DNA of 64,000 bases from Enterocytospora artemiae. Lineage: Eukaryota; Microsporidia. Position 1 is the first letter of the stretch. Each line of letters starts with the position of its first letter. Of this stretch, positions 17,981-27,752 are shown in pieces. Position numbers and translations under genes: made by a program. The notes beneath the pieces are model-generated. The model was not told the DNA's origin. It saw only the letters and a program-made list of their open reading frames with translations, and did not search any database. The stretch is taken from the NCBI GenBank assembly GCA_038659295.1, contig JASNGC010000003.1:620001-684000 (forward strand), read 5' to 3'.

Positions 17981-18018
17981 AAAATATTTTTGAAAAATTT
18001 TGGCTGGAATTTGCCCCA
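17981..18018 (+). promoter_or_regulatory. AAATTT-type element plus CCCC upstream of RPL18
   Basis: AAAATATTTTTGAAAAATTT at 17981-18000 is followed 13 nt later by CCCC at 18014-18017, with one base before the ATG. Microsporidian ribosomal protein genes are described as having AAATTT-like signals upstream of a CCC or GGG motif, and the same arrangement precedes RPS9 and RPL21 here. Confidence 0.65.
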
Positions 18019-18591
18019 ATGAAGTTTGTCCACGAAAATAGACCGACTGTCCTGAAGAACAGAACAATGAAGACCAACAACACGGTTCTCATTAGTCTGA
18101 GGGAGTTCTTCAGAAGGATTGTAACATCTTCCAAGGATTCTCCAAAGATTCTCCAGTTTATTGAGAAGAGGTTGAGCTCTACCAACCGTGTAAGGCAACC
18201 AGTTAAGATCTCAACGATTGTGGAGCAGCTTGGTGATACAGGTAAGGTGGCCCTGGTGGTGGCAAAGGTTCTTGACGACGACACCGTTTTGGAGATTCCA
18301 GCAATGAAGATTGTTGCACTCAAGTGGAGCACATCAGTTCAGAAGAAGATTGAAGCCAATGGGGGGAGTATTCATACACTTGACCAGTTTATAAAAGTGG
18401 CTGGGGAGATTGACAATCTGCAGGTGATTTACAAGGATCCTAATCAGAGGAAGTCTGCCAAGTACTGGGGTCCGGCTCCTGGAGACAAAGGATCCTCGAC
18501 CTATCCAAGAGCCTCCAACAAGATTAAGCAGAAGGAAAGAAGAAGAAATGTTAAGAAGCCACTTACATTTGTTCCCGAGTCTAAAGAATAA
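18019..18591 (+). CDS. RPL18: Ribosomal protein eL18
   Basis: 190 residues matching eukaryotic L18: the early KTNNTVLISLREFFRR segment, KISTIVEQLGDTGKVALVV and VLDDDTVLEIPAMKIVALK in the core, and the IEANGGSIHTLDQ segment. The C-terminal quarter is basic, as usual. The open frame extends 72 codons upstream of this ATG, but the AAATTT and CCCC signals lie immediately before 18019, and the homologous part begins here. The stop is followed at once by AATAAATTATTA, a likely poly(A) signal. Confidence 0.93.
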   Translation: MKFVHENRPTVLKNRTMKTNNTVLISLREFFRRIVTSSKDSPKILQFIEKRLSSTNRVRQPVKISTIVEQLGDTGKVALVVAKVLDDDTVLEIPAMKIVALKWSTSVQKKIEANGGSIHTLDQFIKVAGEIDNLQVIYKDPNQRKSAKYWGPAPGDKGSSTYPRASNKIKQKERRRNVKKPLTFVPESKE

Positions 18592-18706
18592 ATTATTAGA
18601 ATTCTAAAGGGCGGCCAGGGATGTTGTCTATTATTTCTGGGTAGGAATCGCCTCAGAATCCATCCTGTTCCATTTCTACTTTTCCAAAACAGGTATTTAT
18701 TTAACT

Positions 18707-19027
18707 CTATAATTTCTTCAGTGGCAGGTCTATGTAAATAAAGCAGGAGCAGTAGTCGCACTCCACTATGCCCAGTCTATCTTTTTCAAAAGCATATCTT
18801 CCGCCGCATCTGCATACGACTTCATCTTCTCCGGTTGTGCATATCCGAAAACAGTTCACTGTACTGTCGCCGACTAGAAATCTCTTGTATGCATCCATCA
18901 ACTCGATGAATTTCTCGGAGCTACCTCCATTTGAGGGATGGACTTCCGATAGTTTTTTGTAGTATTTCTTTTTCACAATATCGTCGGAATCTGTTGTTCT
19001 TAGACTTAATAAAGTGTAGATTTCCAT
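18707..19027 (-). CDS. DPH4: Dph4/Jjj3-like J-domain protein with CSL zinc finger
   Basis: 106 residues: an N-terminal J-like domain (residues 1-50) then a CSL-type zinc finger with CxCG and CxxC (CRCGGRYAFEK, CDYCSCFIYI), the architecture of Dph4/Jjj3, which supplies electrons and iron in diphthamide synthesis on eEF2. The J-domain HPD tripeptide reads HPS here (SEVHPSNGG), so Hsp70 stimulation may be lost. The ATG at 19027 is preferred because CCCC lies 3 nt before it; the frame also contains an ATG at 19081. Confidence 0.75.
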   Translation of the reverse strand: MEIYTLLSLRTTDSDDIVKKKYYKKLSEVHPSNGGSSEKFIELMDAYKRFLVGDSTVNCFRICTTGEDEVVCRCGGRYAFEKDRLGIVECDYCSCFIYIDLPLKKL

Positions 19028-19329
19028 TTGGGGCAGAGATTTTGCAGTATTGTAAGAGGACGTAAAAATATTCGGATGCACTATAGTTCTGGAAGCTGGT
19101 TTGTTATTAATTTATTTTGGATAGTGGAGCCATTCTGTTTTCTGGAAATGGCTGTGTACTTTAGATTATATCCTTCAGGATGGAGTGCTGTTTTAGACAT
19201 GTAGATTAAATTGTCCAATTATTGATTGTTTTTGTCTCTATCTCTGATTGCCACTACAGAAAATAGTTCGTCTATTAATTTGAAACAACGTTTCATGCTC
19301 TATATTTAAATAATAAAACATCGTACACA

Positions 19330-19887
19330 ATGGTTTGTATTGTCACGTTTGTTTCTTCAATAATGGCCAATGTTACCCCAGTTGACGAACAGCACTCTGC
19401 TGGTATGCCAACAATTATGATAACTTCCAGATCGATTTCGCCATCGTTCAATCAGCCAAACTTGCATGAGCTCTCTGACCTGCCGTTTATCTTTGCGGCT
19501 CTAGAGGGCCGACGCCACAATAAATTGAAGGGTCTCAGCCCCAAGGCCCCGGCAAGCAACCATGAAATGGGATCGACCTCAGAGAGTGAGTTTGATGATA
19601 TATTTAGGAAATCTCCATTGCCAACTCCTCAAATATTCCAACACCAAACCCCAATCAAGTTTACCCGACAGGTCTACTCTATTCCAAGGACTTCTCGTCT
19701 GCAGCAGGCGGTTAAGACAGAAAATGCTGTTGAGGATGTCAAGAAAACCCTAAAAAAGACCAGCTGCCACACATATTTGGTCGTTATGGTTGTAGTGTTG
19801 CTAGTGGTTGTGACAGCCTTCACTGGGTACCATCTGGGTAAAAGATCTGAGGCTGGAAACTATCTGAGGGTTCCGTCTAACAATTAA
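19330..19887 (+). CDS. Hypothetical protein with C-terminal membrane anchor
   Basis: 185 residues. Most is polar and probably disordered, rich in Ser, Pro and Thr, and one strong hydrophobic helix lies near residues 150-168 (YLVVMVVVLLVVVTAFTGY) followed by a short basic tail. This is a near tail-anchored or type II layout. No family is recognised. A second ATG at 19363 is possible; neither has CCC nearby. AATAAA overlaps the stop. Confidence 0.55.
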   Translation: MVCIVTFVSSIMANVTPVDEQHSAGMPTIMITSRSISPSFNQPNLHELSDLPFIFAALEGRRHNKLKGLSPKAPASNHEMGSTSESEFDDIFRKSPLPTPQIFQHQTPIKFTRQVYSIPRTSRLQQAVKTENAVEDVKKTLKKTSCHTYLVVMVVVLLVVVTAFTGYHLGKRSEAGNYLRVPSNN

Positions 19888-20063
19888 TAAACTATTAAAT
19901 ATATGGGCATAGATGAGATATTGCTTTATTCTTGTTGGTTATCCTATCCACCCCTCAGCAGTTCATGATTTATTACTATAATACTTTGCTTGTGAAATAT
20001 ATTTATTAAGCCAAAATATTTACTCCTAAATATTTGGTCGAAAACAATATTTGACCAACCCTC

Positions 20064-21047
20064 ATGTTCTATCAGCCAACCAAATACAAACTGTCTTCAT
20101 TTTCATCAATCTTTGATCAGTTTTACAGGAATTCTCCCATCCCCCCTAAAGCTATAGGACCCTATCGAAACATTCCTGTGGAGTGCTTTTCCGATGACTT
20201 CTACAGCAACCTAATAGACTGGTCGAGCAGCTTGATCTATTACTCCATCAATGATATTATTTATTCATACAATTTCCATTTTGGAGATACTAATCAGATA
20301 TTTGTCAGCTCAAACCCAATAACCTCGATCAAGTTCAATGGACAGTGTGGGGTGCTAATTATTGGGACATCCAATGGAATTATCAATTACATCGATGTGG
20401 AGACTGGGAAGTCCTCCAAGTACTTGGTCCACAAGAGTAGGATTGGTGTTATCAAAAATTTGTGCCAAAGTGTAGTTACGGGCAGTCGCGACAAGAAATG
20501 CAAGATTCTGGATGTTCGAACAAAAATAGCATCTGGAACATTTGGCCTACATACCCAGGAAGTCTGTGGCCTAAGTGTTTCGAATGATAATTTATTAGCG
20601 TCTGGAGGCAATGACAACAAAATATTTGTCTGCGATATTCGTACGGAGATGGCCCTAGCAAAGCTGAATGAGCATAAGGCAGCAGTTAAGGCTCTTTGCT
20701 GGTCGCCCAATTCGTCCATGCTGATCTCAGGAGGCGGGTCAGCAGACAAAACGATAAAGCTGTGGGATGTATCTAGGGATGGGAATTCTATCAAAACACT
20801 GAATTTTGAGAGCCAGGTATGTAATTTAAAGTGGCTAAAAAGCAACAGAATTATTAGTACGTTCGGATATTCTGACGATGACATCAAACTGCTGGAAGAT
20901 TTTAAAGTCACCAAGACATTTTGTGGGCACAAGAACCGGGTGATACATTTCTCCATAAGCGATGACGAGAAATACTTTGTGACTGGTTCAGGAGATGGGA
21001 CAATTAAATTTTGGGAGATCGAAGAAAGAAACGAATGTCTGCGATAA
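20064..21047 (+). CDS. CDC20: Cdc20/Cdh1-family APC/C activator
   Basis: 327 residues. The N-terminus is short, then the family hallmark DDFYSNLIDWSS begins the propeller. Characteristic blades follow: the TSNGIINYID-type first blade, QEVCGLSVSNDNLLASGGNDNKI, HKAAVKALCWSP, SGGGSADKTIKLWD and a final GDGTIKFWE. This order is specific to Cdc20/Fizzy proteins, which recruit D-box and KEN substrates to the anaphase-promoting complex. The protein is shorter than yeast Cdc20 because the N-terminal extension is reduced; I see no clear C-box. It ends in CLR rather than the usual Ile-Arg tail. CCC lies just upstream. Confidence 0.88.
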   Translation: MFYQPTKYKLSSFSSIFDQFYRNSPIPPKAIGPYRNIPVECFSDDFYSNLIDWSSSLIYYSINDIIYSYNFHFGDTNQIFVSSNPITSIKFNGQCGVLIIGTSNGIINYIDVETGKSSKYLVHKSRIGVIKNLCQSVVTGSRDKKCKILDVRTKIASGTFGLHTQEVCGLSVSNDNLLASGGNDNKIFVCDIRTEMALAKLNEHKAAVKALCWSPNSSMLISGGGSADKTIKLWDVSRDGNSIKTLNFESQVCNLKWLKSNRIISTFGYSDDDIKLLEDFKVTKTFCGHKNRVIHFSISDDEKYFVTGSGDGTIKFWEIEERNECLR

Positions 21048-21196
21048 CCAGTGGATTACAAGGTATTGGGTGGTTATTTTTAAATAAAGTGTACAAAAAC
21101 CGACAGATCCATATTTTTGAATACCAGGGGATTCTTTATTTTTACGATTTGATCCAGCGAAATAAGCCACACATTGTTGTTGAGTCCATTACATAA
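21035..21196 (+). CDS. Possible 53-residue protein overlapping the CDC20 end
   Basis: An ATG-started frame that overlaps the last 13 nt of CDC20 and ends at TAA 21194-21196. It encodes 53 residues with a hydrophobic, aromatic-rich sequence (GIGWLFLNKVY and ILYFYDLI). It reads like protein but has no CCC motif and no recognised relative, so it may be chance. Confidence 0.25.
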   Translation: MSAITSGLQGIGWLFLNKVYKNRQIHIFEYQGILYFYDLIQRNKPHIVVESIT

Positions 21197-21341
21197 TCAT
21201 TTTATCAATGTTAAAAATGGGACAGATGGCTCCTTCTTCACTAGCTGTACTGTTGTGTATCATTAGCCAGCATCTAGAATATTTGTATTTTGAAACACCC
21301 GTTTTGAATTCCCGACAAATATTCCTGAAATACGGTTTTCT

Positions 21342-22088
21342 ATGAACAATAAGGATGCGCTTAATTTCCAATATATGAATAATTTATTGGAGGGTGCTGC
21401 TGCCCAGGAAGATGTATTTGGAAAGCCCAATAGTTTGTACGAGAGAAGTAAAGAAGGCAAGGTCAAGAGTGGCGCCTCCATAAATAACAGATTAGGTTCC
21501 GTGTTCGAAATGAATAATATACTTGACAATAGCCCATATACTGAGCCATATCATGCTGTACCCATCAATCCACTGAGAGATCCATATGCCATTCAATATA
21601 ACAACCCCAATCAGTTCAATCAATCCCCTGTCCAGACTGTTTTCTCAAATATCATCAGCAGTAAATCAAAACAGATGCCAAATTACGGTTATAGTGGTGG
21701 GTCTGCTTCAAACGGCTGTCCTTTTGGGTTAAATTCTTCTCATGCGAATACTAGCAGCATGGCCGGACTAATTGCATCCAATGGCCCGAAGGTAGTACAT
21801 AGACACAATCCCATGAACAACAATCTTAACTTCCACAGCAGCAGGCCACACTATCGGGCTTCTCCATCTAAAGTCATTCGTTTCCAGATCAACCAGCATC
21901 AATTGTCGTGGATCCAGAAAAGAAAGGTCAGAAGGGAGTGGTTGGATAATTTTATGGAGTATAACAAGAGTAATTATGTGCATGAGAGCCGTCACAAGCA
22001 CGCAATGAAAAGATTAAGAGCACCAAGCGGCCGGTTTCTAACAAAAGAAGAGACGGAGGCATTGCATAAAAATAATCTATCGAAGTAA
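21342..22088 (+). CDS. HAP2: CCAAT-binding factor subunit NF-YA/Hap2
   Basis: 248 residues. The conserved core lies at about residues 180-240: the subunit-association helix (FQINQHQLSWIQKRKVRREW), a linker, and the DNA-binding element with HESRHKHAMKR and a final GRF. This matches the Hap2/NF-YA signature HESRHxHAMxRxRGxxGRF. The remainder is Asn/Ser-rich and disordered. NF-YA acts with NF-YB and NF-YC histone-fold partners at CCAAT boxes; those partners are not in this window. A later ATG at codon 12 is a possible alternative start. Confidence 0.88.
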   Translation: MNNKDALNFQYMNNLLEGAAAQEDVFGKPNSLYERSKEGKVKSGASINNRLGSVFEMNNILDNSPYTEPYHAVPINPLRDPYAIQYNNPNQFNQSPVQTVFSNIISSKSKQMPNYGYSGGSASNGCPFGLNSSHANTSSMAGLIASNGPKVVHRHNPMNNNLNFHSSRPHYRASPSKVIRFQINQHQLSWIQKRKVRREWLDNFMEYNKSNYVHESRHKHAMKRLRAPSGRFLTKEETEALHKNNLSK

Positions 22089-22232
22089 CAGATGCAGAAG
22101 AAAATATCAGATTGGCTATAGTACTTTTCTTGCAAACGGTTACTATCTGGGACAATGGCATTCGCCACTCACTGCATGATCAATCACATTTCACACAATA
22201 AAACAACTAACACACATACTTGTAGTTACCAT

Positions 22233-25200
22233 TTACACGAATCTTTCCAACAAATCCTTAGTATCCATCTTCTCAACCTTCGTATTCTGCTGAGTTACAA
22301 TAGAGCTGGCAACATGAACCTTGAAATTTTGGTAATTCATAACCTTTTCCTCCAAACTGTCCTTAACAACCAGTCTGAATACATTCACCACCTTTCCTTG
22401 ACCTATTCTATGGACCCTGTCCATAGCCTGTAGATCATTAAATGGATTCCAATCATGCTCGTAGAAAATGACAATATTAGCAACCGTCAGATTCAGGCCC
22501 AGACCGCCCACCGAAGTAGTTAGAAAGAGAAGTTGGGCGGGAGAGTTCGTGAAAGTAGAGACGGTGTTGTATTTATCTTTAGTATCACCGTCCAAGACAA
22601 CAATATTGCTGGTGCTCTTGTTGTCTCCAACTCCCTTAGTACCACCGCTGCTCTTGGTGTTATTGACATTGCTTTCGCCATAATACACCTTCGGATATTT
22701 CTCTTTTATCTCTTCTACAACCAGCTTAATTGTTTTTTTGTTCTGAAAGAAAACAAGAATCTTGTTATTGGCACAGCCTTCAACAATGTCAATCAATGCA
22801 TTTGTCTTGCTGCTTCTAGAATTTTCGGAAGACTCTACAAAATGGCCTGGGTGGGAAGCTGCCTTTAGCAAGTCCCTTGATTTGGAGAAGTGATGTAGGG
22901 AGTTGTATGAGAAGGAATTGCCATCATCCTTGATGCTCTCCTGATCTTCAATCCTTTCATAGATCATCTTTTGCTCCCTATTCATTTCCACCAACACATC
23001 ATTAATGATCTTGGGGGGCAAATCCTTTAGGACATCTGTTTTCAATCTCCTCAAAACAAAAGGCAGGATTTTCTTGTGCAACGTCTTCATTCTATTAGCA
23101 ATAAAGGTAGAAAACGGAATGTTGCTCTTAGTGCTGGGATTAGTGGCATTGTTGCCCGTAGCATTGTCGACATCTTCATCGTAAGCACCCTTGTTATAAT
23201 TGCTTATGGTTCTTTCGTTCACCTTAAAGTTGTATTTCTTATTAAACTCCAGCTCGCTTCCCAGGTATCCTGGCATAACTATTTCAAAGAGAGAGTATAT
23301 ATCATCCACAGAATTATGGATCGGTGTTCCCGTAAGAATGAATCGTCGGTCTGCTATGATATGGGAGCACTTTTTGTAGAGAACAGTGCTCCGGTTTCTC
23401 AAAAGATGACCCTCATCGAAGACACAAATGAAGAATGGTGTATTGGAGAGGATATCGAACTTTCTAATTGTGTCATAAGAACAGACAAGGTAGTACTTGT
23501 TGTTGGTAGTTCTGATACTGCCAACAACCTCGTCCATGTTTTTGACACCATTCATCACACTGCTGTTTAATATTATACAGTCAATGTTGTAGTATCTCTT
23601 GAACTCATCTCTCCAATGGCCACACAGGCTTGTAGGACACACGATTAAGTTCATGGACACAGAAATGCCGTTACCTTCATTTACCTGCACCATATATGTC
23701 ATTATTTCTAATGTCTTACCCAAACCCATATCGTCAGCCAATATCCCGCACAAATTAAATCGATGTAAGAACAATAACCAGTTGATGGCATCTTTCTGAT
23801 AGTCCCTCAACTGAATGTTGTCGTTAACTGTAGCCTGTCCCTGATAGATACTGGCACAGCTCGGATCCAGCAATATCTTCAGCTCCTCCCTCTCCCTCAT
23901 GATTCTTTCCAGCATATCTCCACTCACCCAACTATCCACCACAAACGAGAGTGTGGGAATGATTTTTTGTAGCAAGTCGCTGTTCCTATACTTTAATGCT
24001 GTCTTTACGAATAGCACATAAAAGAACGGGGGAATTGCAGGGAGTAGGTTGGTGAGGATAATCATATTGGTGTGGTTGATGCAGAAATATACTAGATCAG
24101 TGATAAATCCACTATTATTCTCTGCAATATTCATATACTCATTCTTGCAGATGGCTACAATAATGATGCCAATTTTACTGATGCTGGTTGTAATACTATC
24201 ATCATTAACACTACCAATGCCACCATCTGTGTCGATAATGATCTCCTTGATACATTCCTCATAAATAAGCCTTATAATGTCTGTATCACCACTCAATAGA
24301 CTGGGTGTGTTGGAGTAAAAACTGATCATATCCTGTCTTGTCTTCAGCAATGAGTGTATGAGGGATAGATCGTCCAATACAGTCAGAAATGTGATGCAGT
24401 TATTCAATCCAAATTCAAATAGTGCATTAATAACATCTTTGTCGGCTATAGCAGTCTCGTCAACCCCATTCAATATATATCGGACTATCCCCATGGCAGT
24501 GCTATTTCTACTACCCAGGTCCAGCAGGATGCACTTGGAGACTAAGGATAAAGCATTTGTCGAGGTTTCAACAATAATATAATTGGTGAAATCAATACTG
24601 TGACTATACTGAGTCGCACGGTCACGTATACTATTTATTACCTGCAATCTAGTATATTCCAATGCAATTTCATTGCAGTTAGGATATGTGGAAATATAGA
24701 ATGGGTTGGATAATGTACGGAGTAATTCTTTATTTGGGACCAAAGATAATTCACTATAGGAGGGAATATTGGTGTTAATAATGCTCGTTATGGTAATACT
24801 GCTGCTATCATTACCACTCCCAATGTTATTATCAGTGGTAGGGATACTTAGTATTCCTAAGAATGTGTTAAATAGCATGGTGTTCTTAGTATATCTCATG
24901 TCCTCGGCATATATGATCTTTATTGTTTGGAATAAGTCTATTCTATTGTTCAGTATTTTATCTCTCCCCAACACCTTTATTCCATCTCTTGTAAAAAATG
25001 ATTCCTCATAACAGGCAAAATCATCGACGGAATACGGTGTAGAGAGAGAAGAAGTAATGATCCCAAAGAAATGGTTAAAGAAGGACACAATACCCCCACT
25101 TGGCTGGACACAAGAGGCATTCTTAGCATGTATTTTCTCCTGCAGTATTCCCATTGCGAGTTTACTGTCTTCTCTATTATTCAACAGTATACTTTCTGCC

Positions 25201-26660
25201 AACAGATACAACACCTCTTCATTTTGGAAATATTTCGAAATTAGCACTACATTATTCCTAATTTCGGGATTAGACGAAGTGAAGCAAGGATGGATGGAGG
25301 ACAGATCAAAATTACTGCCACTGACAGTGTCTACATTCATCTCTTTTAGTATCTCCTTTACCAATATTATTATGCTTGCTTTAGAATGAGCTATGTCCAC
25401 TTCCACTTCTAACTGGCTCCAGCAAGAGGTCAATAAGTGATGCAACTTCACAGTCCGAATATCTCCATTGCCATCGGCAATAACAATGTTGTCTGTTAAT
25501 CTCTTGTTGTCCATTCTTAACAACTGTGTTAATATTTCTGCAGTCATATACTTTACATCTTCATCTGTCGATTGTAAGAGGGAAATTAACCTTGGAACAA
25601 GACCAAAAGCTGACGAAATAAAAAATGTTGAAACAGCACTAACTTCACATGCGCCACCATTCCTCTCCATCTCTTTTGCCAACATACTCTTCATCCCCAA
25701 TAACCCACTGAACTGTACCTGCCAGTCCTCATCATCCACCATTTTCATTACATCCTCAATTGTCCCCATGGTAAGAGGACAATACTTTAGTAACTCGGCT
25801 GCCTTTTCTCTTACCGGAGCCGATGTCTTATCATCCACATAATCATTAAACTTGTCGTTGTGCAGAATGTCTAGGACATTCCTGAGAGGATCATGGACAA
25901 AAAAAGATGAATTGATGTTACTACACCTAATACCAACAGTGCAGGATGTATGGGGTATGTCACCACTAACGGCTACATCTCCGCTACTACCCATGGTATT
26001 CACATACTCCTTGTATATTTCGATATTTCCCAATATTGCCCCATGTCTTTTGTACCATTCAGCACTCAACATCATCCGATTAATATTATCAAAAAAATCC
26101 TGGACATTCCGAATCTGCTTGTCTGCTATTGTGCTGGTGTTAAATTTCTCGCTGCTAATCTGGTCACTGTTGGAGACTAATTCTTCGGTAAAGGTGGCGT
26201 CTACGTGCTCTAACTTCAACTTCTTCTTTACTGTGGACTTCAATGAGCTCTTAGAAATGGAGGAGTTAACAATGTAGTCTGAGGAGCTGAGATAGGTAAT
26301 GTTTTTAACATTCACATGAGTTGTATCCTCATTGGCATCGTATTGCTCCGCACCAATTTTCCTATCAGCACAATACAATTCCTCATCAACACCCTGCTGT
26401 AATTGTCCATCATCGGCACCACGACACTCCTCACCCATCTTAGACTGCTTTATATAGCTCATCAATATTTCTGCACCAATCTCTCTATTTATCCCGTTAG
26501 GAGAAAGCAACAGTTGGTACGTATTCTTGAGAATATACAGGGAATAGTCACCATACTCCTTGATCTGGCTAATTAGGCCAATGGCTGCACATCTCTTAAT
26601 ATCCTCGCTGCTTGAGGAGTATATTGCTGTAAATATCTTCTCCAGAGAAACATTGTCCAT
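22233..26660 (-). CDS. MOT1: Mot1/BTAF1 TBP-displacing Snf2 ATPase
   Basis: 1475 residues. The N-terminal two thirds are HEAT repeats. The Snf2 ATPase starts near residue 955 with LRDYQKDAINWLLFLHRFNL and DDMGLGKT at about 970, DEGH as motif II near 1080, LTGTPIHN, and a C-terminal QAMDRVHRIGQGK. The end matches the Mot1 tail (EEKVMNYQNFK with a later LLERF). Mot1 removes TBP from DNA. It is shorter than yeast Mot1 (about 1870) because the HEAT part is reduced. The ATG at 26660 is preceded directly by CCCCCC; an earlier ATG at 26711 is less likely. Confidence 0.93.
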   Translation of the reverse strand: MDNVSLEKIFTAIYSSSSEDIKRCAAIGLISQIKEYGDYSLYILKNTYQLLLSPNGINREIGAEILMSYIKQSKMGEECRGADDGQLQQGVDEELYCADRKIGAEQYDANEDTTHVNVKNITYLSSSDYIVNSSISKSSLKSTVKKKLKLEHVDATFTEELVSNSDQISSEKFNTSTIADKQIRNVQDFFDNINRMMLSAEWYKRHGAILGNIEIYKEYVNTMGSSGDVAVSGDIPHTSCTVGIRCSNINSSFFVHDPLRNVLDILHNDKFNDYVDDKTSAPVREKAAELLKYCPLTMGTIEDVMKMVDDEDWQVQFSGLLGMKSMLAKEMERNGGACEVSAVSTFFISSAFGLVPRLISLLQSTDEDVKYMTAEILTQLLRMDNKRLTDNIVIADGNGDIRTVKLHHLLTSCWSQLEVEVDIAHSKASIIILVKEILKEMNVDTVSGSNFDLSSIHPCFTSSNPEIRNNVVLISKYFQNEEVLYLLAESILLNNREDSKLAMGILQEKIHAKNASCVQPSGGIVSFFNHFFGIITSSLSTPYSVDDFACYEESFFTRDGIKVLGRDKILNNRIDLFQTIKIIYAEDMRYTKNTMLFNTFLGILSIPTTDNNIGSGNDSSSITITSIINTNIPSYSELSLVPNKELLRTLSNPFYISTYPNCNEIALEYTRLQVINSIRDRATQYSHSIDFTNYIIVETSTNALSLVSKCILLDLGSRNSTAMGIVRYILNGVDETAIADKDVINALFEFGLNNCITFLTVLDDLSLIHSLLKTRQDMISFYSNTPSLLSGDTDIIRLIYEECIKEIIIDTDGGIGSVNDDSITTSISKIGIIIVAICKNEYMNIAENNSGFITDLVYFCINHTNMIILTNLLPAIPPFFYVLFVKTALKYRNSDLLQKIIPTLSFVVDSWVSGDMLERIMREREELKILLDPSCASIYQGQATVNDNIQLRDYQKDAINWLLFLHRFNLCGILADDMGLGKTLEIMTYMVQVNEGNGISVSMNLIVCPTSLCGHWRDEFKRYYNIDCIILNSSVMNGVKNMDEVVGSIRTTNNKYYLVCSYDTIRKFDILSNTPFFICVFDEGHLLRNRSTVLYKKCSHIIADRRFILTGTPIHNSVDDIYSLFEIVMPGYLGSELEFNKKYNFKVNERTISNYNKGAYDEDVDNATGNNATNPSTKSNIPFSTFIANRMKTLHKKILPFVLRRLKTDVLKDLPPKIINDVLVEMNREQKMIYERIEDQESIKDDGNSFSYNSLHHFSKSRDLLKAASHPGHFVESSENSRSSKTNALIDIVEGCANNKILVFFQNKKTIKLVVEEIKEKYPKVYYGESNVNNTKSSGGTKGVGDNKSTSNIVVLDGDTKDKYNTVSTFTNSPAQLLFLTTSVGGLGLNLTVANIVIFYEHDWNPFNDLQAMDRVHRIGQGKVVNVFRLVVKDSLEEKVMNYQNFKVHVASSIVTQQNTKVEKMDTKDLLERFV

Positions 26661-26799
26661 GGGGGGATAATAAAGGAAAAATAAAGAGCGAACATCTTGT
26701 CTGTGTGACACACCGTGAGGCTGCTTTAGGCAGAAAGACTACACATACAACCACATTAAACAAATATTCAATGGCACCTAAAATATTGTTACTTTACCT

Positions 26800-27372
26800 T
26801 TATTCAAATTCAACCGTAACTTCATAGTTTTTAGAACTGTTGAAGCCGCCCTTGATCGACTTCACCTTTCCATCAAAATGTTCTTCCTTCATGTATGTAA
26901 AATTCGACGAATACGAGCTCTTCTCTGTTTTGCTGCTGTGGCTATGCTCCACCCTAAGAATAAACCCGTCCTCCAGTTGATTCAGCGAGATATTGCTCTC
27001 TGGAATTGATGTGTTCAAAGATGTCTCCACAACTATGGGCGAGTGTGCAGTAATGGATATGCCCTTACCTCTTTTGGGACTGTCTGTCGATGATTGGATG
27101 GGACATGATATGTCGCACTTTTTATTTCCACATTTTTCACTTTTACATCTTCCCTTATCACACTCCCTCTCACATTCCTTGTTCTTACACTTTTCACTCT
27201 TACACTCTCCTTTATTATACTTTCCTCCGCATTCCTTCTTACACTTTCCATTATCACCTTCTATCTCACATTCTTTATTTCTACACTTTTCATTATTACA
27301 CTTTCTTCCACATTCCTTCTTACACTTTTCATTATTACATGGCTCAGTATTCTTTGTATTAGCAGAAGCCAT
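26800..27372 (-). CDS. Cys/Lys/Glu-rich repeat protein
   Basis: 190 residues I cannot assign. Residues 12-90 hold 16 cysteines in a quasi-regular C-x4-C-x3/4-C pattern built from repeats such as NNEKCKKEC and KSEKCKNKEC, with Lys and Glu between. The spacing suggests metal binding or disulfide-rich packing. There is no signal peptide, so a reducing compartment and a metallothionein-like or zinc role are more likely than disulfides. Residues 100-190 form a separate Cys-free, strand-rich segment with Ser-rich stretches. It is the next minus-strand gene upstream of MOT1. Confidence 0.6.
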   Translation of the reverse strand: MASANTKNTEPCNNEKCKKECGRKCNNEKCRNKECEIEGDNGKCKKECGGKYNKGECKSEKCKNKECERECDKGRCKSEKCGNKKCDISCPIQSSTDSPKRGKGISITAHSPIVVETSLNTSIPESNISLNQLEDGFILRVEHSHSSKTEKSSYSSNFTYMKEEHFDGKVKSIKGGFNSSKNYEVTVEFE

Positions 27373-27752
27373 GGAGACCTAACTTGGAACAAATTTATAG
27401 CTTTAAGAACCAGTCAAAATTAAGGAGAAAAGATTAATATAGTGTAAAAGATAATCAATTGGAAATCTACCAATAGTTAAATTACCATCTGACGGAATAT
27501 TACATTGGTATTGCTTTGCTCAAGCATTATGGAACTTACGGCTTTAAAATTAGTTTTAGAGTGTGTGAGAATCGAATAACTCAATGCTTTTCTGAGTAAT
27601 TGCCCCTCCATACAGTAAAAAGCTTTATTATTGAGAAACAACCTTCTACTTCCTGGATGTGGCTCATTCTATATGTATTACATCGGCCCATTTTGTTTGA
27701 TTATCTTCTATTTGTTCCAACAAGTAAATATTATTTCCCCCTTTTCTTCGAA
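27373..27752. other. Divergent promoter region
   Basis: A 380 bp gap between the Cys-rich gene (minus) and the RING protein gene (plus). CCCCC at 27737-27741 precedes the plus-strand ATG by 11 nt. The plus frame is open from 27600 but has no ATG before 27753. Confidence 0.4.

Noticed and set aside
22468..26277. Many open frames on the plus strand opposite MOT1
   Set aside because: They are antisense shadows of a gene whose protein has clear Mot1 motifs from end to end.
27090..27382. Plus-strand frames rich in Leu/His/Ser opposite the Cys-rich gene
   Set aside because: They are antisense images of the Cys/Lys repeat codons.
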